Assembly: GCF_050624435.1 (NCBI RefSeq)
Contig: NC_134546.1
Location: forward strand, 74,999,700 to 75,063,699
From: Tenrec ecaudatus
Lineage: Eukaryota > Chordata > Mammalia > Afrosoricida > Tenrecidae
DNA length: 64,000 nucleotides
Direction: 5' to 3'
A model generated the notes under the pieces. The model made no database searches and was not told where the DNA came from. It saw only the letters and a program-made list of their open reading frames with translations. Numbering within the stretch: position 1 is the first letter of the stretch; every line of letters begins with the position of its first letter. Positions 53,753-64,000 of the stretch are shown one piece after another. Both the position numbers and the translations under genes were made by a program.

Positions 53753-54162
53753 TCTCTAGCACACTACACGGCTGTGTTCTCAGGATTCACAGAGCTCAGT
53801 TTTAAATAACTTGGCTCTTGGAAATGCCCTTTGTTGATGCTGACTCGTGACTGGAGAGATGGATTGTAATTTCCCATCATGTTATTACCCCAACTCACGC
53901 CAGGCCCTTTCCTGGAGCCTGGCAATCCAGTGCACATAACAGGTAAAGAGAATCCGGAGACAGCACAGGTGAGATACAAGGTCTGTGAGGGCTTCACCCG
54001 TCCAGGGCCTGACTCTTATTAGCTGCACCTGAGCCAGGACACCTGGCGATGAAGAGAAACAGAGTCATGTGCTCAAATGCTGCATCCCCAGACTTCATGT
54101 AGGAATCCCTGAAGCACTCACCTCCCAGAGCTGCCACCAGAAAAAACCCACACATGCTTCAT
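53753..54162 (-). pseudogene. Immunoglobulin heavy-chain V segment (IGHV, clan II-like), pseudogene
   Basis: Complete V-gene layout on the minus strand. Leader exon: ATG at 54162, 'MKHVWVF...', 41 nt, a few nt shorter than usual. Donor gtgagtg; a ~79-bp intron; acceptor cgccag. V exon 54042-53753, starting GVLAQVQL. Framework features: 'KPSQTLYLTCAVSGFSL' with the first Cys, 'NYNPSLQSRVSI' and 'YLKLSSVNPENTAV', typical of clan II heavy chains. Defects: a 1-nt insertion after QVQL, the FR2 Trp-containing motif readable only out of frame, and the YYC end reduced to a stop plus Cys (V-*-CAR) by a small deletion. The 23-RSS is intact. It cannot encode a V domain but might still recombine. Confidence 0.9.
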
Positions 54163-54479
54163 GTTCACGTGGATAAGATTTAGGACACCCCAAAATGCTC
54201 TCCAGAGTAATGAGTATTTTGAATTTAAGTATATGCGTGCTGTGGCTTCATGTGGGTGCCGAAGAGGTATTTTCATGTTGGGTGTGCATTTGTACATCAA
54301 GGTGAACAGGATAAAGTGAGGCCCCTGGGTCTGCTCCTCCCACTCAAAGAATGCTGCTGGCAGTGCCTTTAGGGTAACCCAGATTTCTTCTGAAGTCTTC
54401 ACTTTATCTGCTGCAGAGTTCTCTGAATCCACACAAGAGTGTAGTTTGTTCTGGGAGCTATATGCAGCCACAGAGCGAG

Positions 54480-54930
54480 AACATTTTTATTCCCAGTGAT
54501 AGAGGCAGATATCAACACAGAGAAAGAAACAAACAGACAGAAAGGCGGATAAATGACTATGTAAATAGATAGCTAATGAAAATATCCACCACACACCAGG
54601 GCCTATGTCTTTTGATTTATGACACCTACGTTAGTCTATATTTAAACCATGGAATGTTGTGGTGAGATCAGACAACATCCAAATCACCAAAAATAATGCT
54701 AAATTGGGTAACCATGTCTTTACTTCCAATTTACTGCCATATGTCTTCATACCAAGTTTAACTCATGTGATGGTATTTTCAATTGCTTCATGTGCATGTG
54801 AAAGTTGAGCATTGAATAAAGAAGAATGAAGAATCATTGCATGTGAACTGCGGTGCTATTGAGGAATACTGGAATTACCACGGACTCTCAAAGGAACCAA
54901 CCATGTGGATCGCAGAGTAAAGGTTAACTG
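54480..54930. other. Unassigned, IGHV upstream flank
   Basis: No octamer (ATGCAAAT) promoter element was found upstream of the leader. 'gtgcatttgtaca' near 54288 is only a loose resemblance. Confidence 0.4.
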
Positions 54931-54934
54931 ATGA

Positions 54935-55070
54935 ACCACCACCAGCAGAAGCTCCGCAGGAGAAAGACTGGACTTTCTATTCCTGTAAACCGTTAGTCTT
55001 GGAAACCCACAGGACGGTCGCTATTAGTCAGCACTGACTTAATGCTAGTGGTTTTGGTTTGGGCAAAGGA
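54935..55070 (+). mobile_element. AfroSINE fragment
   Basis: 'ccgcaggagaaagactggactttctattcctgtaaaccgttagtcttggaaacccacaggacggtcgctattagtcagcactgac'. Confidence 0.8.
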
Positions 55071-55129
55071 ACAAACAAATCTTTCTTGGAGTCGTATATC
55101 CAGATTATTCCTTAGAAACAAGGATGATG

Positions 55130-55370
55130 GTACTTAATCTCACATTTTTTGAACATGATATCAAGAGAGTCCAGTACTTGGAAAAGGGTGTCATACTTGG
55201 CAAATTAGAGGGCAGTCAAATAGAGTAAGGCCCATGAGGAGACGGAATGACAATAGCTTCAATAATGGGCTCAGAGTGATGAACCATAATGAAGATGACT
55301 CAATATTGTACGTTGGTTTGTTCTATTGTGTATAGGGTTGTTGAGTTGGAAATGAATGAACTGACCTAAC
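55130..55370 (+). mobile_element. RTE/BovB-like LINE 3'-end fragment
   Basis: 'aacatgatatcaagagagtccagtacttggaaaagggtgtcatacttggc', 'gagacggaatgacaatagcttcaataatgggctcag', 'gtttgttctattgtgtatagggttgttgagttgg'; same family as 51850 and 63285. Confidence 0.6.
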
Positions 55371-55384
55371 CCCCACAAAAAATA

Positions 55385-55855
55385 AAATGTACATAGTTAA
55401 GAGTGAAAGGGGTGGAGGTTAGCCTGTCAATCAGGTAGCAGCTTGATGACCTCTTTGGAGGCACTAAGGAGACAAAAAGCTCACTGGGGGAGGGACCATC
55501 CCCCCACCCCACTAGACATCGCTTTTGACAAGCCACATGGAGAAAGGCTGATGGAGCCAGAGCCCTGGGAGTTGTAGGAGCCATGTGGAGACCCCTGCCA
55601 GTGCTGACACGCTTCTACTGCCACTGGATTCACAAGATGTTTCACCCATTGGCCTATGATCTTCCTGCATCCATCATCACTTGGCTGTGTGAGTGTAACA
55701 AAGAAATTATGGACTAGTATTGCACATCTGGGCTAATATTGGGCTTATGGACTTGATCTGGACTGGGCTGGGGTGTTTTCTTAATACCCAATTGCTCTTG
55801 TATATAAAGTTTTTTCTTATACACGAGTGTCTATGAATTTGTTTCTCTAGTCTAC
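55385..55855 (+). mobile_element. Unnamed interspersed repeat, family X
   Basis: The end 'ttgtatataaagttttttcttatacacgagtgtctatgaatttgtttctctagtc' matches the reverse complement of 21540-21600. Nature unknown. Confidence 0.45.
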
Positions 55856-56422
55856 ATTGACTTACAAATATGCTGGAACCAATATTTATTGATACTTATA
55901 TCCTGGAAAACTTATGGTTACATAAATTCATACAAAGTTCTCACAGGATATTCATACAAGGATTGCATATGAATGAGACAAATAAGAATTGAAGAGAGAT
56001 TGAGAATATTGAAGCACATGATGGCCTCCCTTTCATGGTTCTGCATTTTACTAGTTAAACTAACTGAATACAAGCTCAGTGTATATACTACCAGGATCAT
56101 CACCTACTTGTGTTCGCCTAAATGCAGGCTGGCAGTTATTCACAAGGCGTTTGAAGGGGCTGACCTTGGAAATCATCCCAGATTTGTGGTCTCTGGATTA
56201 ACAGACTAAATAAAATGTGGTCTTCTGTGATGTCTTCAAAAGCCACCAAGCTGTATGTAAAGATGGATAAAAAACAATGAGCATGTTAAGTGATATGTTC
56301 CTGAATGAAGAGATAGAAAAGGAAGTTAGTTGTGTCCCTCTTAAAATAAATAAAAATAATATCTTCAAAAAGATCTGTTGCAGAAGCAGGACATCCAGAA
56401 TTCTCATTGGAAGAGACAGGTT
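55856..56422. other. Unassigned sequence
   Basis: Nothing recognised. Confidence 0.4.
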
Positions 56423-56470
56423 TTTTTAAAAATCATTTTATTGGGTTTCGTACAATTCTTATCACAAACC
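56423..56470 (-). mobile_element. Very short L1 tail
   Basis: 'tttttaaaaatcattttattgggtttcgtacaattcttatcacaa' is the last ~45 bp of the L1 3' UTR on the minus strand. Confidence 0.7.
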
Positions 56471-56479
56471 TATCTTGGA

Positions 56480-56640
56480 TAATGGAGCAGTGAGCTAATT
56501 TCTGGGTCAGTACTTTGAAAGTATGAGTAATTTCACTGGAGAAAGGCGAAGTTTCTATGCCCACACATAGTTACAGTGCAAGAAACCTCCGGGGCAGTTC
56601 TACCCACAACTTTAAAGTTACTCTGTTGGAATCATTGCTG
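56480..56640 (+). mobile_element. AfroSINE into which the LARGE2 copy inserted
   Basis: 'gagcagtgagctaatttctgggtca' to 'aagaaacctccggggcagttctacc...ttactctgttggaatc'. The SINE tail ends where the poly(T) of the processed pseudogene begins. Confidence 0.6.
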
Positions 56641-59342
56641 TTTTTTTTTTAAGCTGATCAATTTGTATTTATTTTAACATTTTACTAAATAAAGCCAAAT
56701 AAAGTCTGTTGGCCTCATGGTGTTGGGTTTGGGGCAGGGGAGGGCAGGGGGTGGGTGGCCTCCGTCCTCTTTGGCCCCCACACTGCTGCCCCTCCCATGA
56801 CTGCAGCTGCACAAGGCTTCCTGAGAAGTCCACGTCCCCAAACCAAGAGAGAGGGGCATACGAGGGGTTTTTACAAACATTAATTATAAAAAAGAGCTAT
56901 AGGTCGTTGGGACGGGGAAGCAGCCCCAAACCGGCTGGGGCAGGGGGAGGCTGGAACCCAATGGGGGAGTAGCAGCATGGGTGAACCTCAGGCCCCACCA
57001 CAGATGGCCCTGCCCCAGCCCTCCCCATGTAGACCATAAATAACTTAATAGCAATGTCCTTGGCAGGGGCAGCTCCCGGCATGCAGTGGTGCAGCTGAGC
57101 CAGGCAAGCGCAGCCCCAGCCCTGGGGGATCACAAGATTCCCCGGGGCTGCTTCAGGGCAGTGTGGTACTTGAGGGCAGAGGACCCATAGCGGCGGGACA
57201 GGTTCTGGTGGAATTCCTCCTTCAGGGTCCGCAAGCAGTGGTGGTAGGTGGGGTTGGAGCGGAAGCGGGAGATGCCCAGGCTGGGCGCGTGGGGCACGTG
57301 AATGGTAAATGCTTCCGGCAGGACCAGGAACTCATATTCCTAAGAGTCCAGCTCCTCCATGTGGGCCACCTTGTTCCAGCCAAAGCCCACAAAGCGAGCA
57401 TTGTAGCGGGGACAGTCACGCGGCTGCACCACGTAAGGCTCGTAGTCCGCTGCCCACTGCACTGGGTACGGGGCCTGCGCCTCCCTCCAGCGGGCGTAAT
57501 CCGTGGGCGCATGACCCTGGGGCCACACGTCGCACCTGAAGGTGAAGAGAGCGCCAGCGTCCAGCAGGGCCAGCAGCTTGGCCTCGGAGTAGGGAAGCGG
57601 AGGCGGTAGTGCAGGCTCTCGAAGGGCGGCTCCCCAGCTCCAGCTGCTCAAGGGAGGCCCTGAGGGAGTCGTAGAGGGAGTGGGCATGCAGGAACTCGAT
57701 GTCGCTGAGGAAGACGTGGGACGTGAGGGCCTGGGCCAAGGCCACGTTGCGCAGATGGTTGACAGGGCAGAGGGGCCCCTCCGGGTACACCATGTGGTAG
57801 GCCACGTTGCGCCACACCGAGAGCACCGGCGAGCCCTCCACAAAGCGCAGGAGTGCTGGGCCTCGGCGTCGGCCAGGTCAGTGGCACAGGACTTCCAGCA
57901 TCTGCAACTGGTCCAAGGAGAGCTGGGCCACCAGGGTGATATCGTGGCTCCTGGGCGGTGACAGCTCAAAAGGCAGGAAGGTGAGGTGAGCGCTGGCCAC
58001 AGTGAGACGCTGCTGCTGGAACTCAAAGCAGGCTGTGTCCTCATCTAGCTGTGCCAGGGGGGGCAGCAGTTGCGCAACCTGAGGTGGGGGCTGGCTTGGG
58101 CAGCCAAACAGTTCCCTGTGCAGCAGGTTCCCATCGTACTCCAGGAAGGTCAAGTGGAGGTTGCGGAAGAATTCCACATGCTTGTTTTTCACCCGGAACT
58201 TCTTTGGTGAGTTCCAGGGCATCACCGTCAGGTCTGACGCCTCAGAGTAGCAGTGCTCAGTCAGCGTGTGGTCAGACAGCTGCATGTCCCAGGTGCAGGG
58301 CAGCAGCAGCAGCAGCACCAGCCCTGGGTGATCCTTGAGGACAGCATTGAAGATGCCCTGGTGAGCCAAAGAGGTGGCCGACAGGGTGAGAAGCACTCTT
58401 CTCGCAGTTGCTTCCACATCTGCTCCCAGCCAGCCTGCCGAAGCCAGTCTAGTCTCAGGAGGATGACGCCTGTGTTAAATCCATACCCAAGGCAGGCTAG
58501 GGTCTGTGGTTCTTCCAGAGGTTGCCCAGGTACCAGTCACTCTGGTTCTCCACAAGACCAATCATCTGCTTGTCAGAAAAGTGAGCAAAAAATGCCCAGA
58601 GCTCCACGATGTCAGAAGCAAAGGTGACGTTTCTGTTGAGGACAATGACCCGGGCCAGGTCAGAGGGCAGGGCACCGGGCAGCACTAGTTTCAAGAGCCC
58701 ATAGAGGCCAGAATAGTGGGTGTTGGGGATCCAGGAGACCTGGGACTGGAACTCATCAGCGTTGTAGAAGCTGACTCGGATGGCAGGTACCATCCACGTG
58801 TGGAAGTGTCTCCAGGATGTTCCTGGCCACCCCGTCCGTCACCAAGTGGAGGCGCAGGGCGTTTCTCCTGTAGAAGAGTAGGGATTTGACCGGGGTGACC
58901 ACATCCCCGCTGGAGTTATAGCCTGCACATATGATGGCCACATGCAAAAGCTCGCACTTGGGCAGCAGCGACCGCAGTGGGACACAGGCCGAGCTGTTGT
59001 GGTCCCACGGCAGGGCTCCGTCTAGCACAGCAGGCCCTCGCAGTCGCCCTTAGTCCAGGACCGGGCCAAGCAGGTAGAAGCTGAGCAGCAGCAGCAGCAG
59101 CAGCAGCAGCGCCCTGTGAGCGCGCTTGTGGGCGGCAAGGCCGCCCAGACGGGTGCTCTGGGCGGGGTGCGCCCCCCCCCCCGGGCTGGGGCTGCAGGCT
59201 CCAGCACGGGCCCTCAGGAGCCAGCGGGGAAAGCTGGGGGCCAACCCTAAGCAGCAGGGCCTGAAGGCCGCCTGTCCTGCCTCCACAACTCCTCGCCACC
59301 CTCACCTGCTCCTGCGGCCAGACTGGCCCAGCGGTCCCTACC
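56641..59342 (-). pseudogene. LARGE2: Processed pseudogene of LARGE2 (xylosyl/glucuronyltransferase)
   Basis: Intronless minus-strand copy of nearly the whole mRNA. LARGE2 extends the matriglycan of alpha-dystroglycan in the Golgi. In order: a Leu-rich signal anchor from a CTG run (59086-59110), 'CELLHVAIICAGYNSS' (GT8 domain, about 58955), 'NKHVEFFRN', the second (B4GAT1-like) domain with '[21 protein letters not shown]', and the C-terminus with '[15 protein letters not shown]', stop at 57130-57132. Frameshifts occur near 58790, 58500, 58400, 57870 and 57340. Both DXD metal sites are lost: [13 protein letters not shown] instead of DTD, and SDIE instead of SDID. Poly(A) signal at 56668-56673 (minus) and a poly(A) tract at 56641-56651. 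Flanks ggaatcattgctg and ggaatcatttcta form an imperfect duplication. LARGE2 is preferred over LARGE1 because the order and wording of motifs fit it better. Confidence 0.93.
59086..59110 (-). repeat. (CTG)8 repeat within the LARGE2 copy
   Basis: Uninterrupted CAG on plus, CTG on minus, encoding the Leu run of the signal anchor. Confidence 0.95.
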
Positions 59343-61507
59343 GGAATCATTTCTATGGCAGTGAGTTTGTATCTTTTGTTTTTGGTCTCTTGGAAGAAGT
59401 ACAGGACAAATGCTATTAAAAAGCAAAGATGATGAGGTATCATCCTCAATACATGGGCCATGTTATACATGGGATCCTCTGAAGAAAGAGACACAATTGT
59501 TTGTTTTTTGAAAAAGTTCAAGAAAAATAAACCACCTTCAGTGGCTGTGTTATTAATAATAGCACAATAATTGTGTTAATTATGTAAGGCAAGGTAAAGA
59601 TACTGCAAGCCTAGGAAGGATTTTTCTGTGGAACAAAGGGACATTACCAGTGAGGAATGTTTCTGCTGGGCTTTTTATCAACATAAATAAATATAAGGAA
59701 TAGGAATTCTGACTTATTGACCAACTGGACACATTTCAATCAGACTCATTCTTTTGATGAAGCCATGAGAAAATACGTCCAACAGTGTAAGAGCCACATC
59801 TGCCATCTTTAAAAATCTAAAGAAAATATGTCACTGCCTGACGGAATAAAGAAAACTAGTGAAGACGTAATGGTGACTCTGAATGAGCTAAGAATTCATG
59901 TCCTCTGATAGATCTTTATATCTGGACTCTACTCAGGAAATTTATTACACATTTCAAAAAACCAAGGCCCAAACTGGGATGCTGATACCTTATATAACAA
60001 GCCTCAAGGCACATAAGGAAGACCATCAGTTATCCAGTGCTTGGAACCACATATGCATTTGATAGCAATAGACTGCTTCAGAAAGCTCCATCTCTTGTTG
60101 CCCGCCCATCACACTTTTACCTTATAATCTAACCTCAGGTTTCCAGTGATTCCTATCTGACTTTACTCTGTATAATGCAAATGCCCTAGGTTTCTGTCGT
60201 ACTCACCATTTTGTAGTACAGCTTCAGGAAGTCAAATCAATGCACTCCCTAAATAAAAAGTAGAGACACTAGGAAATTTGGATTCAGGTGAATGAATTTG
60301 GTTCACAACCATTCAGAAGTTCAAATCCTTGTGATGCTTAAGTGTGCAAGACAGCAGTCCCAGGTTTCTGGCTCCCTAGACTGGCCTGTATTTTGGTTAT
60401 GTGTGGCCAATCTGCAACCTGAAACATAAGAGGAGTTATCACTTAGGTATGTCAGGTTGTTGGCCTACACTTCTTTCCCTAAGGAGTGATCACCCTGTGC
60501 CCCTGAGCTGAAGATTAGGATTCAACCTGAGGTATTTATTTCAAAGACAGAGCCCATGCTATCCTAATAGAGTTCATTCTTCTGTTCATCAGGTCCCCTT
60601 CATTGACATTGCTGTAATGGAAGCAGGTATTTCCTAGTCTCAGAGGATGAATGGATTCCAGGTGTTCCTGAAAGGCAGTTATGACGCTGGATTACTGTAT
60701 AGCCTTGGGAATTCAATGCTTAAGTTGAGTGTTGGCCTAGGTTTTGAATGGTTGACTTCGAAGAGGAACCCACACACTTTAATTTGTCATCAAAATAGGT
60801 GATTTTCAGGAAGGATCTGTTTTCAAGCCAAGTCAATAAACTCATTGCTACAATATTCTTATGCTAGTTTTATTGCTATAAAAACATTTACAATGTACTT
60901 TAAAATTTTACAGAATTATGAGGTGTGATCAATTATTTCAGTACTGATACTATCTGTGTACCTTTCTACCCACAATTTCTTCCCCTTTACATTTTTTTAT
61001 CCTTTCCCCTGATTATCTCACTATAACACCCACATCTCACCCATAGTTTTGGATATCTGGGGAGAGATAAAAAGCTAGTATCTTGGCACCACTTGTGAAA
61101 CTTGCTCGACCAGGAGCCTGGAGGGGTAGGAACACAAAATGAATGTGACCGGAAGAGGCTAAGCTGTGATAAAGTAGGGAGACATTAGCCTGAAGTGGCT
61201 AGTTAGATATCCTGGTTTGATGTCATTGACATTGCCCTTTTCAACCCCCAGAGAGTTTCTTATTCAGGGAGTTGTGAAGTGGCAGTTATTTGACAGGGGT
61301 GTATGTTTGTGCCCCTATAAAACTAGTATGTAAGTCAGGCTACTAGAAAAATACACAATTTATCTTTGACTCTGTCATGTCCAGTCGTCATAAATATTTG
61401 GAATATAAGGCTCACCCTTCCCCTAGGTCTTAAGTCCAGGTTTCAATCTCAGAGCTCTGAGGTAGGCTGGTTAAGGAACAAGGTTGGACCTACTTGATCA
61501 ACATTCA
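59343..61507. other. Unassigned, AT-rich
   Basis: Two kilobases with no gene or confident repeat. Confidence 0.45.
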
Positions 61508-62125
61508 TTCTTTTAAAAAATCATTTTATTAGGGGCTCATACAACTCTTATCACAATCCATACATACTTCCATCGTGTAAAGCACATTTATACATTCGCT
61601 GCCCTCATTATTCTCAAAACGTTTGCTCTCCACCCAAGCCCCTGACATCAGGTCCTCATTTTCCCCTCCCTGCACACTCCCCGTTCCCTCAGGAACCCTT
61701 GATAATTTATAAATTATAATTTTGTCATAACTTGCTTTGTCCCATGTCTTCCTTCACCCACTTTTCTGTTGTCTGTCCCCCAGGGAGGAGGTCACATGTA
61801 GATCCTTGAAATCAGTTCCCCCTTTCCAACCCACCCTCACATTTTCTTCCCAGTATCGCCAATCACACCACTGGTCCTGAGGTGATCATCTGCCCTGGAT
61901 TCCCTGTGTTTCCAGTTCCCATCTGTACCAGTGTGTATCATCTGGTCTATCCAGGCTTGCAAGCCCATTTGTAGGCCACTGGACATCCCCTTACAGAAGG
62001 GTCTTTGGGAGGAGACAGGCCAGTCAGGGTGCGATGTAGAAACGATGAAAAATAGAACTTTTCTCTAGTTCCAAAAACCTTCCTCTCCCCCCTCCACTGT
62101 CATGATCTGAATCCTACCTTGATCA
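61508..62125 (-). mobile_element. 5'-truncated L1 tail, minus strand
   Basis: Starts 'aaaaaatcattttattaggggctcatacaactc' and is co-linear with the L1 3' UTR for about 600 bp, up to 'gtcatgatctgaatcctaccttg'. No doubled terminus. Confidence 0.88.
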
Positions 62126-62279
62126 GCATTCTTAATCTAAGTTGAGTAATTTTGACTCCTTCCAGAAAAAGTTAGTTTATGAAAAAAAAAATCCCCAAAA
62201 AACACCCCATATGGTGATAGGAGATCTACAGCTACATTGCATTGTATGAATCAGGGGAACAACACCACTTTACAGTGCT

Positions 62280-63105
62280 GGAAAGATGTTACATTGAGGA
62301 AGAAAGCTAATGGCACCCAGCTATCAAAAGATATAGCATCTGGGGTCTTAAACCTCGAAGATAAACAAGTAGCCATCTAGGTCAGAAGCAACAAAAGCCC
62401 ACAAGGAAGAAACACATCAGCCCGTGTGACCACGAGTTGTCAAAGGGATCAGTATCAAGCATCAAGGAACAAAAAAACCTCATATCCTTGTAAATGTGGG
62501 TGAGTGCAAAGGGGACTCTCAAAGCCCATCAGTAGCCAACCAGACACCCCCTTACTGAAGGGTTGTGGCAGGGAGATGAGCCGGTCAGGGTGCAGGGTAG
62601 CAATGATGAAACATATAACTTTCCACTAGTTTTTAAATGCTTCCTGCCCCCACTATCATCCCAATCCTACCTTAAAAATCTGGCTAGACTAAAGGATGTA
62701 CATTGGTACAGATAGCAACTGGAAACGGAATCTAGGACAGATGACTCCTTCAGGACCAGTGATGAGAGTGGCAATGCCTGGAGGGTGGAGGGAATGTGAG
62801 GTAGAAAGGGGCAACTGATTACAAGAATCTACGTATAGCCACCTCCCTGGAGGATGGACAGCAGAGAAGAGGGCGGGGAGAGACATCAGACAGTGTAACA
62901 TGACAAAATAATAATTTATGAATTATGAAGGATTCATGAGGTAGGAGGTAGTGGGGAGGGAGGGGAAAAATCAGCAGCCGATAATAAGGGCTCAAGTAGA
63001 AGGCAAGTGTTTTGAGAATGGTGATGGCAACAAATGTACATATGTGCTTGTATGTATGGGTTGTGCTAAGAATTGTACGAGCCTCCAACAAAATGATTTT
63101 TTAAA
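62280..63105 (+). mobile_element. 5'-truncated L1 tail, plus strand
   Basis: From 'gaagaaagctaatggcacccagctatcaaaag' to 'gaattgtacgagcctccaacaaaatgattttttaaaaag', co-linear with the L1 3' UTR, opposite to 61508-62125. Its last ~530 bp are complementary to that copy. Confidence 0.88.
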
Positions 63106-63284
63106 AAGATTATTACCTTGAGGATTGAGTTCACCTGACTAAAACATGCTATTGTCAATGGCTTCCTCTGCACGCGAAAGATGGGAACTGAATTAGGCAG
63201 GCAGAAGAACCAATGTGGTTGAGTTATAGTTCTGGCCAAGAATGTCCCAAGTACCATGAATAGCCATGGTACAAACTAGTGTGT

Positions 63285-63600
63285 CTTGGCAGAAGTAATA
63301 TCAGAGAAGTAATATCAGAGGACTGCTTAGCGGTAAAGATGGTGAAAGTTCGTATAATATACTTTGTACAAGTTATCAAGAGAACAGTCCCTGGAGTAGG
63401 ACATTAAGTTGGGTAAAGTAGAGGGGCAGTGAAAAATAGGAATCCCTCTACTGAATGGACTAACAACGTGACTGCAACAATGGGTTCATCCTAAATTGTG
63501 AGGTTTGCACAGGAGAGTGCAGTGCTTTGTTCTGTTGTTCACTCGGTCCCTGTGAGATGGAACTGACTCCATGACAGCTAATATGACACCATCCCCAGAA
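63285..63600 (+). mobile_element. RTE/BovB-like LINE 3'-end fragment
   Basis: The longest of three copies. The translation shows 'REQSLE', a stop, 'DIKLGKVEGQ', then decayed sequence, followed by 'cgtgactgcaacaatgggttca' and the tail 'ttctgttgttcactcggtccctgtgagatggaactgactcca'. Confidence 0.65.
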
Positions 63601-64000
63601 ACCACAAATAAACACCCAAGACATGCACAAAAACATGCTAGTGTGCTAGTTATATTTACCAAGTTCTTACTTCTCTTATTAAGAGAGGGAAGAGGTTTCT
63701 TTTGTTAAAAAAAGGAACAAACAAGGTGACAACAAAATCAGTGAGAACTTCCTACCCCTCATTATACCATTCTTTTGGAGGTCAGCTGAAGGCAATTCTC
63801 TAAGCTCCACATGGGATGCCATATGACAGAGTGTTTTCATGAATGTGGGTTCTAGTGTAAGGACAGCACACCGTCATCGGTTGTGACATTTTGTCTTTCA
63901 AGGGAAGTGTAAATCATATAGGCCTCTACATTGAGGGGTCAGCTGGAAGATCACAGGATCCAGCAGAACAAGAGACTAATGATAGTTGAGTGGGTTTCAG
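63601..64000. other. Unassigned sequence
   Basis: Nothing recognised up to the window edge. Confidence 0.4.

Noticed and set aside
57163-57609. 148-codon plus-strand frame and other frames at 57.1-59.4 kb
   Set aside because: GC-rich antisense of the LARGE2 retrocopy; stops are rare because of base composition.

Overview
This is a repeat-rich window of mammalian nuclear DNA, most likely from an afrotherian and probably a tenrec. That call is inference. It rests on AfroSINE-type tRNA SINEs ending in the 'ctatgagtcggaa' tail, RTE/BovB-like LINE 3' ends carrying the same tail, many copies of one unusual L1 3' UTR, and two hAT elements whose ends look like SPIN elements, which are known from tenrec but from few other mammals.

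Layout. 1-1150: decayed gammaretrovirus-like env fragment and 3' LTR. 1160-2650 and 8570-10110: two inverted copies of one LTR-type composite repeat. 3540-5900: remnant of a hAT-transposase-like gene on the minus strand, split by an L1 tail with its own target-site duplication. 6-22 kb: solo LTRs, AfroSINEs, old L1 pieces and a 28-bp minisatellite. 22953-31742: a complete L1 on the minus strand with 17-bp target-site duplications, intact ORF1 (375 aa) and ORF2 (1274 aa), a GC-rich 5' UTR and a 2.6-kb 3' UTR. 34828-38370: a relative with ORF1 joined to the L1 3' UTR and no ORF2 (HAL1-like). 42-49 kb: a KRAB zinc-finger gene, apparently dead, with a sound KRAB-A exon but several stops and a frameshift in the finger exon. 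53.7-54.2 kb: an immunoglobulin heavy-chain V pseudogene (minus) with leader, intron and a well-formed 23-spacer recombination signal. 56641-59342: a processed pseudogene of the glycosyltransferase LARGE2 (minus). 61.5-63.1 kb: two L1 tails in inverted orientation.

I see no intact host gene. The only complete reading frames that look functional are those of the L1. The rest records successive insertions: hAT transposon, L1/HAL1, SINEs riding on LINE machinery, ERVs and an L1-mobilised mRNA copy. The IGHV pseudogene is the only sign of a host locus: this is either the edge of the IGH variable region or an orphon. Coordinates of old repeats are approximate.
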